Shown: piece by piece, positions 52,947-62,096 of the stretch
How the letters are laid out: each line of letters begins with the position of its first letter
Numbering within the stretch: the first letter of the stretch is position 1
From: Anaerolineae bacterium
Lineage (GTDB): Bacteria; Chloroflexota; Anaerolineae; Aggregatilineales; Phototrophicaceae
DNA: 64,000 bases
Direction of reading: 5' to 3'
Assembly (NCBI GenBank): GCA_030950085.1
Contig: JAUZRW010000023.1
Span: 1 to 64,000, forward strand
Notes under the pieces: generated by a model
What the model saw: only the letters and a program-made list of their open reading frames with translations
Databases searched by the model: none
Told to the model about the DNA's origin: nothing
Translations under genes and position numbers: made by a program

Positions 52947-54758
52947 TTACGAGCTATCACCCACAAGATACCAGCCATCATCAAGCTGAATAGCACCCCC
53001 TAGCTCTAATCCAGCGACTAACAATGGGTCTTTAAGCAATTCTCGACACTGAGCATCACGCATGACAGCCCCATAGAACGCTTCTTTCTCAAAATAGAGT
53101 CGCTTATCATGCAAAATACGCCCCGCAAATATCTCCCGTTCGCGCTCAAACTGTGCCTCACGACGCGCACCTTTACCCGCAACATCCGTTACTTGTTTCA
53201 TATGCGCCTCAAACTGTACAACACTCATATTTACAGGCAGCCAACCCTCCTTCAAACGCCGCAGTAGCCCAAAATTACGCATCTTTCGCAGCGCATAATT
53301 CACCTGATTCACAGTAAGCCCCAGCGAACGTGCAATTTCCGACGGCATCATAGGCGATTCAAGCGTATTCATAAACTGATACACAAAGCTAACTGAATGA
53401 CCTAATGCCCCTCGCTCAGTGGTATCAGAATTGAAAAGAGACACACTAAATCTTAACCAGTGGGGGGATACCTTTACTGTATTCATATTCAACTCGACGA
53501 TTTTACCCATATCAATAACCTTATCTGTAAAACGCCATAAACAAGCACCACTTGTAGAATCTTGTCCGCACTTTTGAATGATGTCTGCATCTTTTAAGCG
53601 TTTTAATGCTTTACGAATAGTCATAACACCTAGTCGTGCTAAGACAGCAAGTTCACGAAGGCTTGCCCGAAAAACACCGTTTTCGTTTGCAGCTAGACGG
53701 CAACGTTCAACGAGAGCTAATGTTAAAGCTCTATCTGTAGCTAATGTTCGCCCTTGCCATTTATGATTTGTTGCCCAGAGAAGCGCATGATGCCAAAATG
53801 TATTGTTGCTCACAGGTTTTATGTCTGGGCGTGATGGGTTACGACTTTTACTGTAAGCACTAGCGATAGTATGTGCAATCTCAAAAGCTGGTAAACCACT
53901 GCCGAGTGCCACAAGCGTTAAGACTGATTCTGCTTCGCTTTGGCTATACCCGTTGCCATTCATATCACAAGCAGCTTTGAACAAGCGGTTATTTCGTGAA
54001 CCCTCAGTGATAGTATGACCAGACTCGATATATTCACGAGTAGCATTCGATAAGTTTGAGCAAGGCGATGTCACGCGATATGACCAATTACCTTTTGTAC
54101 TTTGCGCTGTTGTATTGTCTGTTTGTAGGCGTATTTTTTGGTCTGATGTATCACGCAGCCAGTTGATATCACGGGTATGAACGACTGGAATTTCTTTGCC
54201 TTCACGCAGCAACCATGTATAGGTAGCGCCAGTAGGGTGGATTGATGGGGGAGCAAGCACATAGCCACGTTGCCCCTTGATTTCCGCATCTGACATGATA
54301 CCTGATTTTATATTGTGGACTTCGCCGTTGGAGGCTCGTAAGTAGATATGACCGCCACGTGCTGTTTGAACAACCCATAGTGGGATTTGTCGTTCGTGTA
54401 GCTGGCTCATGTGATGTTGTAATGCAACGAGGCTTTCACAGTCTATAACGAATAAATTGCCGCTTGTGGCACCACACATCACGGCAAGATTGCATTGTCC
54501 AGCAAAGAGAACATCGAGTCCAAACTGTTGATTATCACGACTGAGCCGACCATATTGTAGACGTTTCCATGGATAGCCGCCTTTTTTGCCATGCGGCTGC
54601 GGTACAACGTTTAAACCCATGTCGTACAATTCATAAGCATTTGATTGGACTCTTGATTTAGCCGAAATCGCCTGAAAATTATAAATTGCTTGGGTTTTAC
54701 GAGCGGTTGGGGGTATCCCCGCTTGTAAAAATGAATGGTTATAAGGTATACTATTCAT
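52947..54758 (-). CDS. Archaeo-eukaryotic primase-polymerase (prim-pol) like replication protein
   Basis: 603 residues from ATG 54758 (a TTG at 54818 is also in frame). Prim-pol domain (about 45-185): the catalytic Asp-x-Glu in LFVIDCES, GGHIYLRA, and EIKGQRGYVLAPPSIHPTG-Y-W, as in bifunctional primase/polymerases of PF09250. A PriCT-like segment follows (EGSRNNRLFKAACDMNGNGYSQSEAE). Then come two winged-helix units (LRELAVLARLGVMTIRKALKRLKDADII and PSEIARSLGLTVNQVNYALRKMRNFGLL). No helicase Walker motif is present. Such proteins start plasmid or integrative-element replication. Context: a structured leader at 54846-54891 and no other replication gene, so this may be a remnant or a minimal initiator. 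Confidence 0.78.
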   Translation of the reverse strand: MNSIPYNHSFLQAGIPPTARKTQAIYNFQAISAKSRVQSNAYELYDMGLNVVPQPHGKKGGYPWKRLQYGRLSRDNQQFGLDVLFAGQCNLAVMCGATSGNLFVIDCESLVALQHHMSQLHERQIPLWVVQTARGGHIYLRASNGEVHNIKSGIMSDAEIKGQRGYVLAPPSIHPTGATYTWLLREGKEIPVVHTRDINWLRDTSDQKIRLQTDNTTAQSTKGNWSYRVTSPCSNLSNATREYIESGHTITEGSRNNRLFKAACDMNGNGYSQSEAESVLTLVALGSGLPAFEIAHTIASAYSKSRNPSRPDIKPVSNNTFWHHALLWATNHKWQGRTLATDRALTLALVERCRLAANENGVFRASLRELAVLARLGVMTIRKALKRLKDADIIQKCGQDSTSGACLWRFTDKVIDMGKIVELNMNTVKVSPHWLRFSVSLFNSDTTERGALGHSVSFVYQFMNTLESPMMPSEIARSLGLTVNQVNYALRKMRNFGLLRRLKEGWLPVNMSVVQFEAHMKQVTDVAGKGARREAQFEREREIFAGRILHDKRLYFEKEAFYGAVMRDAQCRELLKDPLLVAGLELGGAIQLDDGWYLVGDSS

Positions 54759-54818
54759 GATGTACAAGACCACATCAGATACTGATTGCAAGATTAAGTG
54801 TAAAAGTTTAATCCACAA

Positions 54819-55340
54819 ATCACGTTTGATGCGGTGTAATTCATAGTGTCCGTGTTCACAGTCGAAAGACTACGGGGTGCAACACGGACACACCTCTTTA
54901 ATGCTAGTGTGATTAAACCTACAATTAACTATCGTAATCAGTAAGACACAGCCTTTTGTCTCCTTTCTAAAATCCGCTAGTGAATATTGCATTGTGACGA
55001 AATGCTGAAAACGACTACGGTTGTATCTTTTCAGCATACAAACATAAGAATACCACATTAATGATACCCTGCCAAATGAATCTACAACCTTTTTGACTCC
55101 TCTTGACTCCATATGACCAGCACTGAATCAAAAAACGAGCATAATAACCCATTCTTTAAACTTAACCCTTGACAAAACACAGTCATTTAGTCTTCTTTGC
55201 TATTTGTCTCAAGAGGAATATTTTGTGTATTCTCAGTCTTTAGGATTATCGCGCTAATGATGAACGACATAGTTGATTTTGCTAAGTTGAGGTCTTAGCA
55301 TGTTAATATAGCGACTTGCCTATCGTGTTGGAGAATATGT
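54819..55340. other. Gene-poor region between primase and glpD with a complex hairpin
   Basis: About 520 bp. Contains the nested hairpin at 54846-54891, a direct repeat of TTGACTCC (near 55090-55110) and A+T-rich DNA before glpD. A small minus-strand frame (54870-55112) shows no coding features. It could hold the origin of the primase element or the promoters of both divergent genes. Confidence 0.5.
54846..54891 (-). ncRNA. Nested hairpin in the leader of the primase gene
   Basis: Outer arms GTGTCCGTGTT / AACACGGACAC pair perfectly over 11 bp and enclose an inner AGTC-GAAA-GACT hairpin with a GNRA-like tetraloop (54860-54871). It sits about 28 bp before the TTG and 90 bp before the preferred ATG of the primase gene on the minus strand. 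As RNA it could be a regulatory or protein-binding element; as DNA it could be an origin hairpin. Which one is not known. Confidence 0.55.
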
Positions 55341-57032
55341 ATGCGTAGAGAAGAGCAACTCAGTGAGTTGAAAAATAATCCAAAAGTTGATGTGCTGATT
55401 ATCGGTGGGGGAGTTAATGGTATTGGTACATTCCGTGATTTAGCATTGCAAGGCGTGACTGTTCTGTTAGCTGAAAAAGGAGACTTTGCATCAGGCGCAA
55501 GTGCTGGTTCGTCTCATATGTTACATGGCGGCATTCGTTACCTAGAAAATGGCGAATTTCGACTTGTTCGCGAGGCTCTGCGTGAACGCAATCGAATGTT
55601 AAAGAATGCACCGCACTATGTTAGACCGTTACCCACAACGATTCCGATTTTTAAGTGGTTTAGTGGAATGCTGAATGCACCACTTAAATTTGTGGGAATG
55701 ACGAGTAGCCCATCAGAGCGTGGTGCGGCTGTTATCAAAATAGGTTTAACGCTCTACGACTTCTATACTCGCGGTAATCGTGCCATGCCAACGCATGACT
55801 TCGTAATGAAGCGCGGTTCGCTTGAAAAGTACCCCAAGTTGAATCCTGATATTGTTTGTACGGCGACATATTTTGACGCATGGATGCCGACACCGGAACG
55901 AATTTGTATTGATATGATTCGTGATGCCGAAACTGCTAATGATAATGCACTAGCATTTAACTACCTCCGTGCATCAAGTGGTAGCGGTGATAGTGTGACG
56001 CTCACCGATGAGCTTACAGGACAAGATTATAGGGTTCAACCAAAAGTTGTGATTAATGCTGCGGGACCTTGGATTGACTTTGTTAATCAGGCGATGAACG
56101 AAGAAACAAAATTTATAGGTGGTACAAAAGGGTCGCATCTGGTTCTCAACCACCCTGATTTATTTGAGGCAACGGGAGGTAACGAGTTTTTCTTTGAGAA
56201 TGTGGATGGACGAATTGTGTTGATATTTCCATTTATTAACCGCGTGATAGTTGGGACAACTGATATTCGCATTGATGACCCCGATGAAGCTGTTTGTACT
56301 GATGATGAGATTGAGTATATTTTGAGTCTCATTCCCAAAGTATTCCCGACAATTGATGTCAATCGCTCTCATATTGTTTATACATTTTCTGGGGTACGCC
56401 CGTTACCTTCAGCGGATAATAATCGCACAGGGACGATTAGCCGCGACCATAGCATTCGTTCTGTCGTGGCTGGCAATCATTTGAACTTTCCCGTTCACTC
56501 ACTGATAGGTGGTAAATGGACGACGTTTCGTGCATTTAGTGAAGAGGTTGCTGATGTAGTGTTAGAAGATATTGGTAAAACACGGCAATCGGATACTAAA
56601 GATACGCCTATCGGTGGCGGCAAAGATTATCCGATGAGCGAGGAAGATAAGCAAAACTGGCTTAAGAGTGTTCAGCAACAAACCGAACTTTCATTAGATA
56701 CACTTACGACACTGTTTGAGCGTTATGGGACGTATGCTGCTGATGTTGGACAGTATATGAGTGCTGAAAACGATATTGAACTACAAACGATGCCTGATTA
56801 TACGCGCCGCGAAATTCAGTTTATCGTGAAAAATGAGAAAGTTGTTCGACTAGAAGACTTTATTCAGCGCCGTTCATTGATAGCGATGCTTGGTTTGGCA
56901 AACTCCGATACAGTTCGAGAAATCGGGCATATCGTGGGCGAGACGTTAGGGTGGTCTGATGTACAAACACAAGATTCGATAGAAAGAACACTGGAATTAC
57001 TCAAACATAAGCATCGTGTTGGAAATATTTGA
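55341..57032 (+). CDS. glpD: FAD-dependent glycerol-3-phosphate dehydrogenase (GlpA/GlpD type)
   Basis: 563 residues. FAD-binding VLIIGGGVNGIGTFRDLALQGVTVLLAEKGDFASGASAGSSHMLHGGIRYLENGEFRLVREALRERN at the N-terminus is the GlpA/D signature; then PKVVINAAGPWID, KGSHLVLNHPD, VIVGTTDI and GVRPL...DH, plus a C-terminal helical domain (about 400-560). Oxidises glycerol-3-phosphate to dihydroxyacetone phosphate, passing electrons to the quinone pool. Start ATG 55341 with GGAG upstream. Divergent from the primase gene. No glpK or glpF nearby. Confidence 0.93.
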   Translation: MRREEQLSELKNNPKVDVLIIGGGVNGIGTFRDLALQGVTVLLAEKGDFASGASAGSSHMLHGGIRYLENGEFRLVREALRERNRMLKNAPHYVRPLPTTIPIFKWFSGMLNAPLKFVGMTSSPSERGAAVIKIGLTLYDFYTRGNRAMPTHDFVMKRGSLEKYPKLNPDIVCTATYFDAWMPTPERICIDMIRDAETANDNALAFNYLRASSGSGDSVTLTDELTGQDYRVQPKVVINAAGPWIDFVNQAMNEETKFIGGTKGSHLVLNHPDLFEATGGNEFFFENVDGRIVLIFPFINRVIVGTTDIRIDDPDEAVCTDDEIEYILSLIPKVFPTIDVNRSHIVYTFSGVRPLPSADNNRTGTISRDHSIRSVVAGNHLNFPVHSLIGGKWTTFRAFSEEVADVVLEDIGKTRQSDTKDTPIGGGKDYPMSEEDKQNWLKSVQQQTELSLDTLTTLFERYGTYAADVGQYMSAENDIELQTMPDYTRREIQFIVKNEKVVRLEDFIQRRSLIAMLGLANSDTVREIGHIVGETLGWSDVQTQDSIERTLELLKHKHRVGNI

Positions 57033-57234
57033 ATAAACTAACTTGCTCTTATTTTGTGAACGACAATGTAAGTTTACAATAGATTTGGCAAGATTGATGC
57101 TGAATGACTATTGCAAATTGCAATGGGTTTCAATCTTAAATCAGCGAAAAACACGTTATAGCAGATAATTCAGGTAAAATAAATTACCTGTTTGAGTGTC
57201 CAATTAATTGACCAATGAAGATGGGGATAAGCTA

Positions 57235-57624
57235 ATGAGCTTGATAGTTGTGATTGAAGATCATGTACAAAATGCACGGATGGTAGAAAAGTTGCTAACA
57301 CGAGCAGGACATAAGGTATTAGTTGCGAATGACGGTGAGACAGGTCTGACGATGATTTTTGAGAATCAACCCGATATCGCACTTGTTGACCTGGGATTAC
57401 CGGATATTGATGGACAAACGGTGGTAGCTCTTGTGCGCCAACAACCTAATCTTCACGATATGCCCTTAGTCGTTTTTACGGCATGGCCTATCGAAACCGC
57501 CTATGAAATGATAGAAAAATATGGTTGTAATGGCATTATCTCTAAACCGATTGACCCTGCGCTGTTTGCTAAACAAGTTGAATCGTATATTCCAACATCA
57601 GAAGCCAATGGTAGACATCAATAA
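57235..57624 (+). CDS. Stand-alone receiver (response regulator)
   Basis: 129 residues: VIEDHVQN, acceptor Asp in IALVDLGLPDIDG, Thr in VVFTAWP and Lys in IISKPIDPALF. No output domain. ATG 57235 has GGGGATAAG upstream; a TTG at 57208 extends the frame by nine residues. It lies between glpD and a GNAT gene. No kinase is adjacent, so its phosphodonor is elsewhere. Confidence 0.88.
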   Translation: MSLIVVIEDHVQNARMVEKLLTRAGHKVLVANDGETGLTMIFENQPDIALVDLGLPDIDGQTVVALVRQQPNLHDMPLVVFTAWPIETAYEMIEKYGCNGIISKPIDPALFAKQVESYIPTSEANGRHQ

Positions 57625-57702
57625 CAATCAGGAATCTACTATAGTAAGGAATGTAGCATATGATGTTGCTGTAAGTGATATGTCACAAAGGAGTTTACTC
57701 GC

Positions 57703-58584
57703 TTGCTTTCAAAAGAAGAATTTGCAGCTTTCAAAGCGAAATATCCGAATCGGGCTGTTGCGACAAGTCAATACAATTATGATGACTTAGCAGCGATTTA
57801 TAGTAATGCACGGACTGATTATATTGTACCGATGCCGATGAATGGTAAGCGGATGCAAGAATATGTTACTGCCTATGATATCGATTTAGATCTGTCAATT
57901 GTTGCTATTGACCCGCTTGATGATGAACCGAATGGTATTTGTATGTTAGGAGTACGTGAAAATCGCACTTGGATTACACGTTTAGGTGTGATTCCCGAAC
58001 GGCGGCGACGTAAATCTGGCGAGTTTTTATTGCGTGCTGAACTTGAAAAGTCGATTCAATATAATAAAGACTTGGTTCAGCTTGAAGTTATTGTGGGTAA
58101 TGAACCTGCCCACTATTTATTTACAAAACTTGGCTTTAGAGAGACACGCGAACTGCTCGTTATTCGCCGTCCGCCGGGTGCTGTAGATTCGGGACTCATT
58201 CCGGATGGCGCGGTTATTAAAGAAATGCCGGAATCCGAAATTATGAATTATTTAGAGCAACGTGAATCGGGCGCTGCATGGACAGAAGAAACAGTCTCAT
58301 TGCGTAATGTGGGTAATCTGCGCGGTTTAATTGTTACGTTCTCGGATAATGAGATAGGGTGGGTGGTTTTTCAAAAAGCTGTATTTCAATTGTCACATTT
58401 TGTTTTATCGCCTAACGTCAGTCCAAAAATGACGGGGGCGTTGATTGCGGCTGTTCATCAGCAATTCCCAATGCAAGATACAAAAGTTGAAAATGTTCCT
58501 TCTAACCACTATTCTTGGTCTCTCTATGAGAAGTGCGGTTATGTTGTCGCTTTTCGCCGTATTGAAATGATATTAGAACTCTGA
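57703..58584 (+). CDS. GNAT-family acetyltransferase-like protein
   Basis: 293 residues. The first domain has WITRLGVIPERRRRKSGEFLLRAELEKSI, a GNAT motif A with the pyrophosphate loop (RRRRKSG in place of RGxGxG), and ends with NEPAHYLFTKLGFRETREL. The second half (about 155-290) is a degenerate second GNAT-like domain ending NHYSWSLYEKCGYVVAFRRIEMIL. The start is TTG 57703, decided by AAAGGAG nine bases upstream; no better ATG exists. Substrate unknown. 78 bp after the receiver gene. Confidence 0.8.
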   Translation: MLSKEEFAAFKAKYPNRAVATSQYNYDDLAAIYSNARTDYIVPMPMNGKRMQEYVTAYDIDLDLSIVAIDPLDDEPNGICMLGVRENRTWITRLGVIPERRRRKSGEFLLRAELEKSIQYNKDLVQLEVIVGNEPAHYLFTKLGFRETRELLVIRRPPGAVDSGLIPDGAVIKEMPESEIMNYLEQRESGAAWTEETVSLRNVGNLRGLIVTFSDNEIGWVVFQKAVFQLSHFVLSPNVSPKMTGALIAAVHQQFPMQDTKVENVPSNHYSWSLYEKCGYVVAFRRIEMILEL

Positions 58585-58589
58585 TGTTG

Positions 58590-58620
58590 ATGGGCGGCTG
58601 ATAGATTGCTCGCCCATTTT
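58590..58620 (+). terminator. Intrinsic terminator after the GNAT gene
   Basis: ATGGGCG - GCTGATAGATTGCT - CGCCCAT followed by TTTT. Confidence 0.75.
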
Positions 58621-58730
58621 CGCAATTGATTATTCCCTCGTAGATTGGTGGTATAGATAGCATAATCCCTGTAGAATTAGCTCAGTTAATTTATCACATT
58701 ATACTTGTTGTGTGGAAGATGGTGTTCATA

Positions 58731-59819
58731 ATGACCGCGATAGTTTCCTTTTTTATTATTGTGATTGCAGTTTATATCCTCGCTGTGATAACAGACCACT
58801 TTTTTGTTCCTAGTTTAGATGAAGTTGCTAAACGTCTTGATATGCCTTCTGATGTTGCGGGAGCATCGCTGATGGCAGTTGGGTCATCGGCACCGGAATT
58901 ATTCATTGCTTTAACGGCGGTATTTGCGGCTGATGCTGCTCATAGTAGTGTGGGGATTGGAACGATTGTCGGGTCGGCAGTTTTCAACATTCTGGTGATT
59001 ACTGGAGCATCGGCTGTGATTGTGGGTGATTTGGTGGTGAAGAAAGGGTCTGTTGAACGCGATATCATTTTTTACTTAGGCAGTGTTGCTTTGCTACTCT
59101 TTATTTTCAGAGATGGCGAGATTGTCTTATTGGAAGCTGTGGGGCTTTTTAGTGCCTATATTCTTTATCTATTTATCTTGTGGCGCTGGGGTGAAAATAA
59201 TCCCCCAGAGGATGAAGATGAGCCGCAAGTTGAAGCGGCTGTTGTTGAGGAAGAGGTAGAGCGCAAACCCAAGCAGAATATTTTTTCATCTATCAATAAA
59301 GCTATCACAAAAGTTTTTGGCTTAATTGCGCGTGACCCTGAAAAGCAGTATTTATGGGCAATGATTGTCTCGATTGCTGCCATTGCTGGGATTAGTTGGG
59401 TTTTGGTTGAAGCGGCGGTGGCATTTGCTGCTGCGCTTAATTTGCCGACTGTGCTTGTGTCTATGACGCTATTAGCGGCTGGTACATCAGCCCCTGATTT
59501 AATTGCATCAGTGGATGTGGCACGCGATGGGCGTGGGTCAATGGCGGTTGCGAATGCTGTCGGTTCGGATATTTTTGATGTTTTAGTCGGACTAGGTGTT
59601 CCTTGGATAATTGGTTTGACGATATTAAGTCAAGGTGTGATTGAGGTCGATACTGCTGGTTTAACGACATCAATTTTCTTGCTGAGTGCGACAACGGTTT
59701 TGCTCTACATCTTCCTCTATACAGAACGCCGTCTGACGCGCCGTGAGGGGTGGATTCTCTTATTGGCATATGTGGCATATGTGGGCTATGCTTTTTTCAC
59801 AACGGGGTCAGCAACATAG
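58731..59819 (+). CDS. Sodium/calcium exchanger family (CaCA) protein
   Basis: About 362 residues with 10-11 TM helices and the two alpha-repeats: GASLMAVGSSAPELFIAL with GTIVGSAVFNILVITG, and VSMTLLAAGTSAPDLIAS with ANAVGSDIFDVLVGLG. The acidic cytoplasmic loop (about 155-185: PPEDEDEPQVEAAVVEEEVE) separates them. Exchanges Ca2+ or similar cations for Na+ or H+. GTG 58710 and ATG 58719 are also possible starts; none has a strong ribosome site. Confidence 0.9.
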   Translation: MTAIVSFFIIVIAVYILAVITDHFFVPSLDEVAKRLDMPSDVAGASLMAVGSSAPELFIALTAVFAADAAHSSVGIGTIVGSAVFNILVITGASAVIVGDLVVKKGSVERDIIFYLGSVALLLFIFRDGEIVLLEAVGLFSAYILYLFILWRWGENNPPEDEDEPQVEAAVVEEEVERKPKQNIFSSINKAITKVFGLIARDPEKQYLWAMIVSIAAIAGISWVLVEAAVAFAAALNLPTVLVSMTLLAAGTSAPDLIASVDVARDGRGSMAVANAVGSDIFDVLVGLGVPWIIGLTILSQGVIEVDTAGLTTSIFLLSATTVLLYIFLYTERRLTRREGWILLLAYVAYVGYAFFTTGSAT

Positions 59820-59839
59820 GTAATCTTTGGTGTTTATGC

Positions 59840-61159
59840 TTAACGTCCAAATACTTTGCGAACGCGGACTCCAATAAGTTTGAGGGTGGCGCGTCGATAT
59901 CCTGTGCCTAAGCGTCGCTCGATTTCTGATAATGAGTGATTATTATCATACCAGCGCCGCGCACAAGTCGCCCGTAAATCGCCAAATAAAAGGGGAACGT
60001 CTGTGCCGTACATTGTTATTGGGTAGCGTGAGAGAATATCGCTGGCTGTTTCGGGAGCGATGCCGTGTGGACGTAAGACATCTCGATTGCCATATGTACC
60101 ACGAAAAACGAAACTCTCTGTGAGTTCGGCACGTTTTAACCACTCATCTACCCAATCTAGCACCCACTCAGACTCTTCATAAGGAATATAGCGTGCTTTG
60201 CGCGTCTTGCTGGCAGGGATAAAGAGGGTAAGTTGACCATCATAGCTTTGGCGTAGATGTTCAACCAACACCCCACAGGCTTCAAATTGCTGAATACCTG
60301 TTGCAAGGCAAAGGGCTATTAAGGCTCTATCCCGAACGCCTGTAAATGTTGTCGGGTCAGGCTTATTGAGGAGTTGACGAATTTGATGCGGTGTGAGGTA
60401 ACTTTGATTATACGGGTCATCTTCTAGCATTTCTCGCACCGGATTGCTGCGACTAGGGAATTGGTCAAAATAGCCGAGTCGTTTTCGCATACTATCCAAA
60501 AATTCTTGACGCTGTTGTACAGGTAGAGCATCAAGTACATCTGTGTTTTCGACTGTTTCATGATACCGCCGCCGAATAGCATTAATCGCATTGTTAATGG
60601 TGTCAATCGACATTTCGGTTGTGGCGAGAAGGTGTTCTTTGTAAACCAGTAAATCGGGGTTTGTCCAATGGCGCTGCGTGCGGTCAAGCCAATTAATGAA
60701 GGCGATGAGTTGTGTATCTCTATATTGATAAGAATTAGGGGGAAGCAGCACCTTCATATTTTCGCTACCGAATTTTTCATCATCGCGCAGGAGTGTTTCA
60801 TAAGTGATTGAAATTGTGTTATAGCCCAAGACATTTAGAATATTATTCACAAAATCTGGACGCTCTGTTTCTGGAATATGACTGTAATTATCGGGATTCG
60901 AGAGAATAGCGATATAGTGAGCGCGTAGACTCTGCATATGTTGATAAATGGTACTGGTATGCAAATGATGGTCATGTTGCAGGAAGTCTTTATAGGCATC
61001 TAAATCCGGCTGCGTCCATTGTCTGCCGGTTTTATCTAGCCATTTGAGGAATCGTTTTAAGCGGTTACGTCCGATTGCGCCTGTTTCGGCTTGCAAAATG
61101 ACATAAGCATCTTTGAATAGACTTTGTTGCACAATGCACATCCCTGAGACAACTTGCAT
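59840..61159 (-). CDS. Tyrosine-recombinase-fold protein lacking catalytic residues
   Basis: 439 residues. Two SAM-like core-binding domains are tandem duplicates: RFLKWLDKTGRQWTQPDLDAYKDFL (about 35-60) and AFINWLDRTQRHWTNPDLLVYKEHL (about 152-178). The catalytic-domain fold follows: LTPHQIRQLL, GVRDRALIALCLATGIQQFEACGV (box I Arg replaced by Gln), SKTRKARYIPY (Lys kept), and GDLRATCARRWYDNN (first His of HxxR replaced by Gly, Arg kept). No Tyr lies at the C-terminus. So it probably binds DNA without cutting it. It ends in a basic tail. Convergent with the CaCA gene. Confidence 0.78.
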   Translation of the reverse strand: MQVVSGMCIVQQSLFKDAYVILQAETGAIGRNRLKRFLKWLDKTGRQWTQPDLDAYKDFLQHDHHLHTSTIYQHMQSLRAHYIAILSNPDNYSHIPETERPDFVNNILNVLGYNTISITYETLLRDDEKFGSENMKVLLPPNSYQYRDTQLIAFINWLDRTQRHWTNPDLLVYKEHLLATTEMSIDTINNAINAIRRRYHETVENTDVLDALPVQQRQEFLDSMRKRLGYFDQFPSRSNPVREMLEDDPYNQSYLTPHQIRQLLNKPDPTTFTGVRDRALIALCLATGIQQFEACGVLVEHLRQSYDGQLTLFIPASKTRKARYIPYEESEWVLDWVDEWLKRAELTESFVFRGTYGNRDVLRPHGIAPETASDILSRYPITMYGTDVPLLFGDLRATCARRWYDNNHSLSEIERRLGTGYRRATLKLIGVRVRKVFGR

Positions 61160-61214
61160 TATGAATATTATACCAGATAGTGCAAATCGTGGTTTTTATC
61201 CATACTTTATGGAA

Positions 61215-62096
61215 CTATATAGAGATGACACGTATTTGCCATTTGTGATTATCTTGATTATACACAGCAATTCGTGTTAGGTAACAAATTCCTAGTGTTG
61301 TTCCTAGTCGGCGTAATTGCTGGCGAAAAAAAGGCGCGAGAGTGTGACGTTTCCAATGATACCATGCTGAAGGGTGTTTTCCGTCGTGTTGCTGTAATGC
61401 TGTGAGAGCCTCTTGATAATAAGCGTCGGGCGCTTGCTGACTCAATTGGTCGCCATGCTGTCGAAACCCACCGAGAGGCGTTCGTACTCCTACGAGGTCA
61501 CTATGTTGATAGAAACGCGCCCATAGTTCAAAATCTCCAGCATAACGCAGTGCTGTATTCAGGGTTGCGCCAACAGAATCCCATAATGAGCGTCGCCAAA
61601 AAGTGGATTCTTGCTGAATGACTTCTAGTATGAAACCCTTATGATGGGGTAAATGCTCACCGCGCAGAAACCCACTTTTACTGTATCCCTGTAATGCCAT
61701 AGCATCGACTGCGAGACCGTCACTGTTCCAGATAAGAGGGCGAATCGATGTTATCCAATCGACAGTCGGTAAATCTGCAAAAATGTTAGCAACCGTGCGA
61801 AGTGTCCATGAAGGGTACATATCATCAGAATTGAGCCACGCCATAATTTGCCCTGTAGAACGTGCGAATCCTTTTTGTAGGGCATCGTACATGCCGTTAT
61901 CAGATTCACTGCTCCAATACGATAAATGTGATTCGTAGCGCCGAATAATGTCGCCTGTGCCATCGCTTGAAGCCCCATCAATGATGATATATTCCAGTGC
62001 CGGATAATTTTGTTGCAGTACCGATTGAATCGTCGCTTCAAGATAACGCTCGCTGTTGTAGGTTGGTGTAACAATGGTGATGGTCGGGAGAGTCAT
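61215..62096 (-). CDS. Glycosyltransferase family 2
   Basis: 293 residues, GT-A fold: ITIVTPTYNSERYLEATIQSVLQQNYPALEYIIIDGASSDGTGDIIRRYE, then SESDNGMYDALQKGFARSTGQIMAWLNSDDMY with the DxD-like SDD. The rest lacks TM helices. Adds a sugar to a polysaccharide or lipid acceptor. Its ATG overlaps the stop of the GT4 gene by ATGA; third gene of the operon entering from the right edge. Confidence 0.92.
   Translation of the reverse strand: MTLPTITIVTPTYNSERYLEATIQSVLQQNYPALEYIIIDGASSDGTGDIIRRYESHLSYWSSESDNGMYDALQKGFARSTGQIMAWLNSDDMYPSWTLRTVANIFADLPTVDWITSIRPLIWNSDGLAVDAMALQGYSKSGFLRGEHLPHHKGFILEVIQQESTFWRRSLWDSVGATLNTALRYAGDFELWARFYQHSDLVGVRTPLGGFRQHGDQLSQQAPDAYYQEALTALQQHDGKHPSAWYHWKRHTLAPFFRQQLRRLGTTLGICYLTRIAVYNQDNHKWQIRVISI

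Noticed and set aside
54870-55112. 80-codon minus-strand frame in the primase-glpD gap
   Set aside because: No ribosome site, no conserved pattern, and it overlaps the structured hairpin.
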